In this document: piece by piece, positions 61,239 to 61,959 of the stretch | Layout: every line of letters begins with the position of its first letter | Numbering within the stretch: the stretch's first letter is position 1 | Assembly (NCBI GenBank): GCA_014240165.1 | Contig: JAAZXM010000018.1 | Location: forward strand, 1 to 61,959 | Length of the DNA: 61,959 nucleotides | Direction: 5' to 3' | Source: Myxococcales bacterium | GTDB taxonomy: Bacteria; Myxococcota_A; UBA9160; UBA4427 | The notes under the pieces: generated by a model | Seen by the model: the letters and a program-made list of their open reading frames with translations, nothing else | Told to the model about the DNA's origin: nothing | Databases searched by the model: none | Translations under genes and position numbers: made by a program

Positions 61239-61886
61239 ATGATGTTCATCTCTGCGGCCCTGACGGGACTCGCCCTGATCGCTCTGCTCCTGGCCCAGCG
61301 CGGCGAGCACCGGGCGGCCGTTTGGGTCGCGAAGCCCCTGGCTTCCAGCGGCTTCGTCGCCTTGGCGCTGGCCGCGGGCGCGTTCCAGAAAATCAGCGCC
61401 GGTGATCTCTACGCCCTTGCGCTGCTGACGGGCCTGATCCTCGCCTGGTGGGGCGATGTCCTGTTGATTCCGCGGAACCGCCCCGGCGTTTTTCGCGGGG
61501 GCCTGCTCGCCTTCCTCCTGGGCCACGTCGCCTACGGGCTGGCCTTCGGGAGCCTCGGCATCGATTGGCGGGCCGCCGCGGCCGCAACGCTCCTGCTGCT
61601 GGCTCCGGCACTCATCGTGCTTCGTTGGTTGAAAACCCGAGTGCCCCGGGAACTCAAAGGACCCGTCCGCGCCTACGTATTCGTCATCAGCGCGATGCTC
61701 GTCCTCGCCCTCGGAGCCGTGGCTCGGGGTGCCGACCCCCTGATCGCTTTGGGCGCGGCCCTCTTCTATGTCTCGGACCTCGCCGTCGCACGGGATCGCT
61801 TCATCGCCCCGGGTTTCATCAACGCCGCCTGGGGTCTGCCCTGCTACTACGCGGGACAACTCGTACTGGCCTTCACCCTGGCCTGA
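61239..61886 (+). CDS. YhhN-family membrane protein (lysoplasmalogenase-like)
   Basis: 215 residues with seven or eight membrane helices. AWWGDVLLIPR, LGHVAYGLAF and LFYVSDLAVARDRF are the YhhN (TMEM86) signatures. Family members cleave the vinyl-ether bond of lysoplasmalogens or lysophospholipid relatives. Start ATG at 61239 or 61242. Confidence 0.9.
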   Translation: MMFISAALTGLALIALLLAQRGEHRAAVWVAKPLASSGFVALALAAGAFQKISAGDLYALALLTGLILAWWGDVLLIPRNRPGVFRGGLLAFLLGHVAYGLAFGSLGIDWRAAAAATLLLLAPALIVLRWLKTRVPRELKGPVRAYVFVISAMLVLALGAVARGADPLIALGAALFYVSDLAVARDRFIAPGFINAAWGLPCYYAGQLVLAFTLA

Positions 61887-61899
61887 CGCTCCGCGCGGT

Positions 61900-61959
61900 T
61901 CAGGATTCGGTGTACCCAGACAGATCGAACTCCTCCGAGCGGTCGGGCAGCGGGTGCCG
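61900..61959 (-). CDS. Possible partial CDS, C-terminal end only
   Basis: A minus-strand frame runs from the right edge to a TGA at 61902-61900 and encodes 19 residues, ending SGYTES. The rest is outside the window. Too short to name; it may be chance. Confidence 0.35.
   Translation of the reverse strand, partial: RHPLPDRSEEFDLSGYTES

Noticed and set aside
1..61959. CRISPR array, insertion sequence, integrase or attachment site
   Set aside because: No regularly spaced repeats, transposase motifs or tRNA-flanked direct repeats were seen.

Overview
The window is GC-rich bacterial chromosome with almost no spacing between genes and no rRNA, tRNA, CRISPR array, transposase or phage gene that I can recognise. 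Lipoprotein signal peptides, MlaA and MlaC, an HpnN-like hopanoid-type RND transporter, an exosortase with PEP-CTERM proteins and a sigma-54 activator indicate a diderm (Gram-negative) bacterium. The mix (alkaline-phosphatase-superfamily 'sulfatase' arrays, tungsten-type aldehyde oxidoreductase, GTG and TTG starts) resembles deltaproteobacterial, Myxococcota or Binatota-like lineages, but that placement is inference.

Layout. 0-5 kb: the end of an RND transporter, then rqcH, mutM, recX and a HEAT-repeat lipoprotein. 5-21.5 kb is the accessory-looking part. A dockerin-like small protein and a cohesin-like PEP-CTERM protein (5.0-6.2 kb) are followed by four alkaline-phosphatase-superfamily lipoproteins with a small lipoprotein (6.3-13.3 kb), a fused transporter/spermidine-synthase protein (13.3-16.3 kb), a second PEP-CTERM plus dockerin pair in the opposite orientation (16.6-17.8 kb), a 690-bp AT-richer regulatory-looking gap, an exosortase fused to EpsI (18.5-20.1 kb) and a receiver-less sigma-54 activator (20.3-21.5 kb). 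The two pairs share gene order (dockerin first) and the two PEP-CTERM proteins are close paralogues, so they are probably co-sorted substrates of the neighbouring exosortase.

21.6-32.4 kb is mostly housekeeping: glutathione-dependent formaldehyde dehydrogenase, YqgE/AlgH, a CPBP protease, a PilZ protein, a 34-residue very basic protein, a penicillin-binding protein, an Nfu iron-sulfur carrier, a HAD phosphatase, a TOPRIM-like orphan, a NarL-type regulator and an RlmD-type methyltransferase. 32.5-42.2 kb is a molybdenum/tungsten region: modABC on one strand, and on the other a MoaD-like protein, an aldehyde ferredoxin oxidoreductase and two MoeA proteins, one carrying a periplasmic-binding-protein-like domain. 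They would supply metal, pterin dithiolene and apo-enzyme for one tungsto- or molybdo-enzyme.

42.3-61.9 kb holds an ApaH-like phosphatase, Smr, DHH phosphoesterase, pterin dehydratase, a membrane-anchored iron-sulfur aldo/keto reductase, MaoC, two alpha/beta hydrolases, a cold-shock protein, a periplasmic cyclohexadienyl dehydratase/chorismate mutase fusion, a queuosine-salvage glycosylase, a lipid kinase, a VTT protein, aconitase, mlaC, mlaA, an alpha-oxoamine synthase, a DUF815 ATPase and a YhhN lysoplasmalogenase. Several of these suggest active lipid remodelling.

The strongest candidate for an undescribed system is the 5-21.5 kb exosortase region, read as a surface-anchored cohesin/dockerin pair system surrounding a set of threonine-nucleophile phosphatase/sulfatase-fold lipoproteins. 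All functional statements come from reading motifs by eye; no database search was run.
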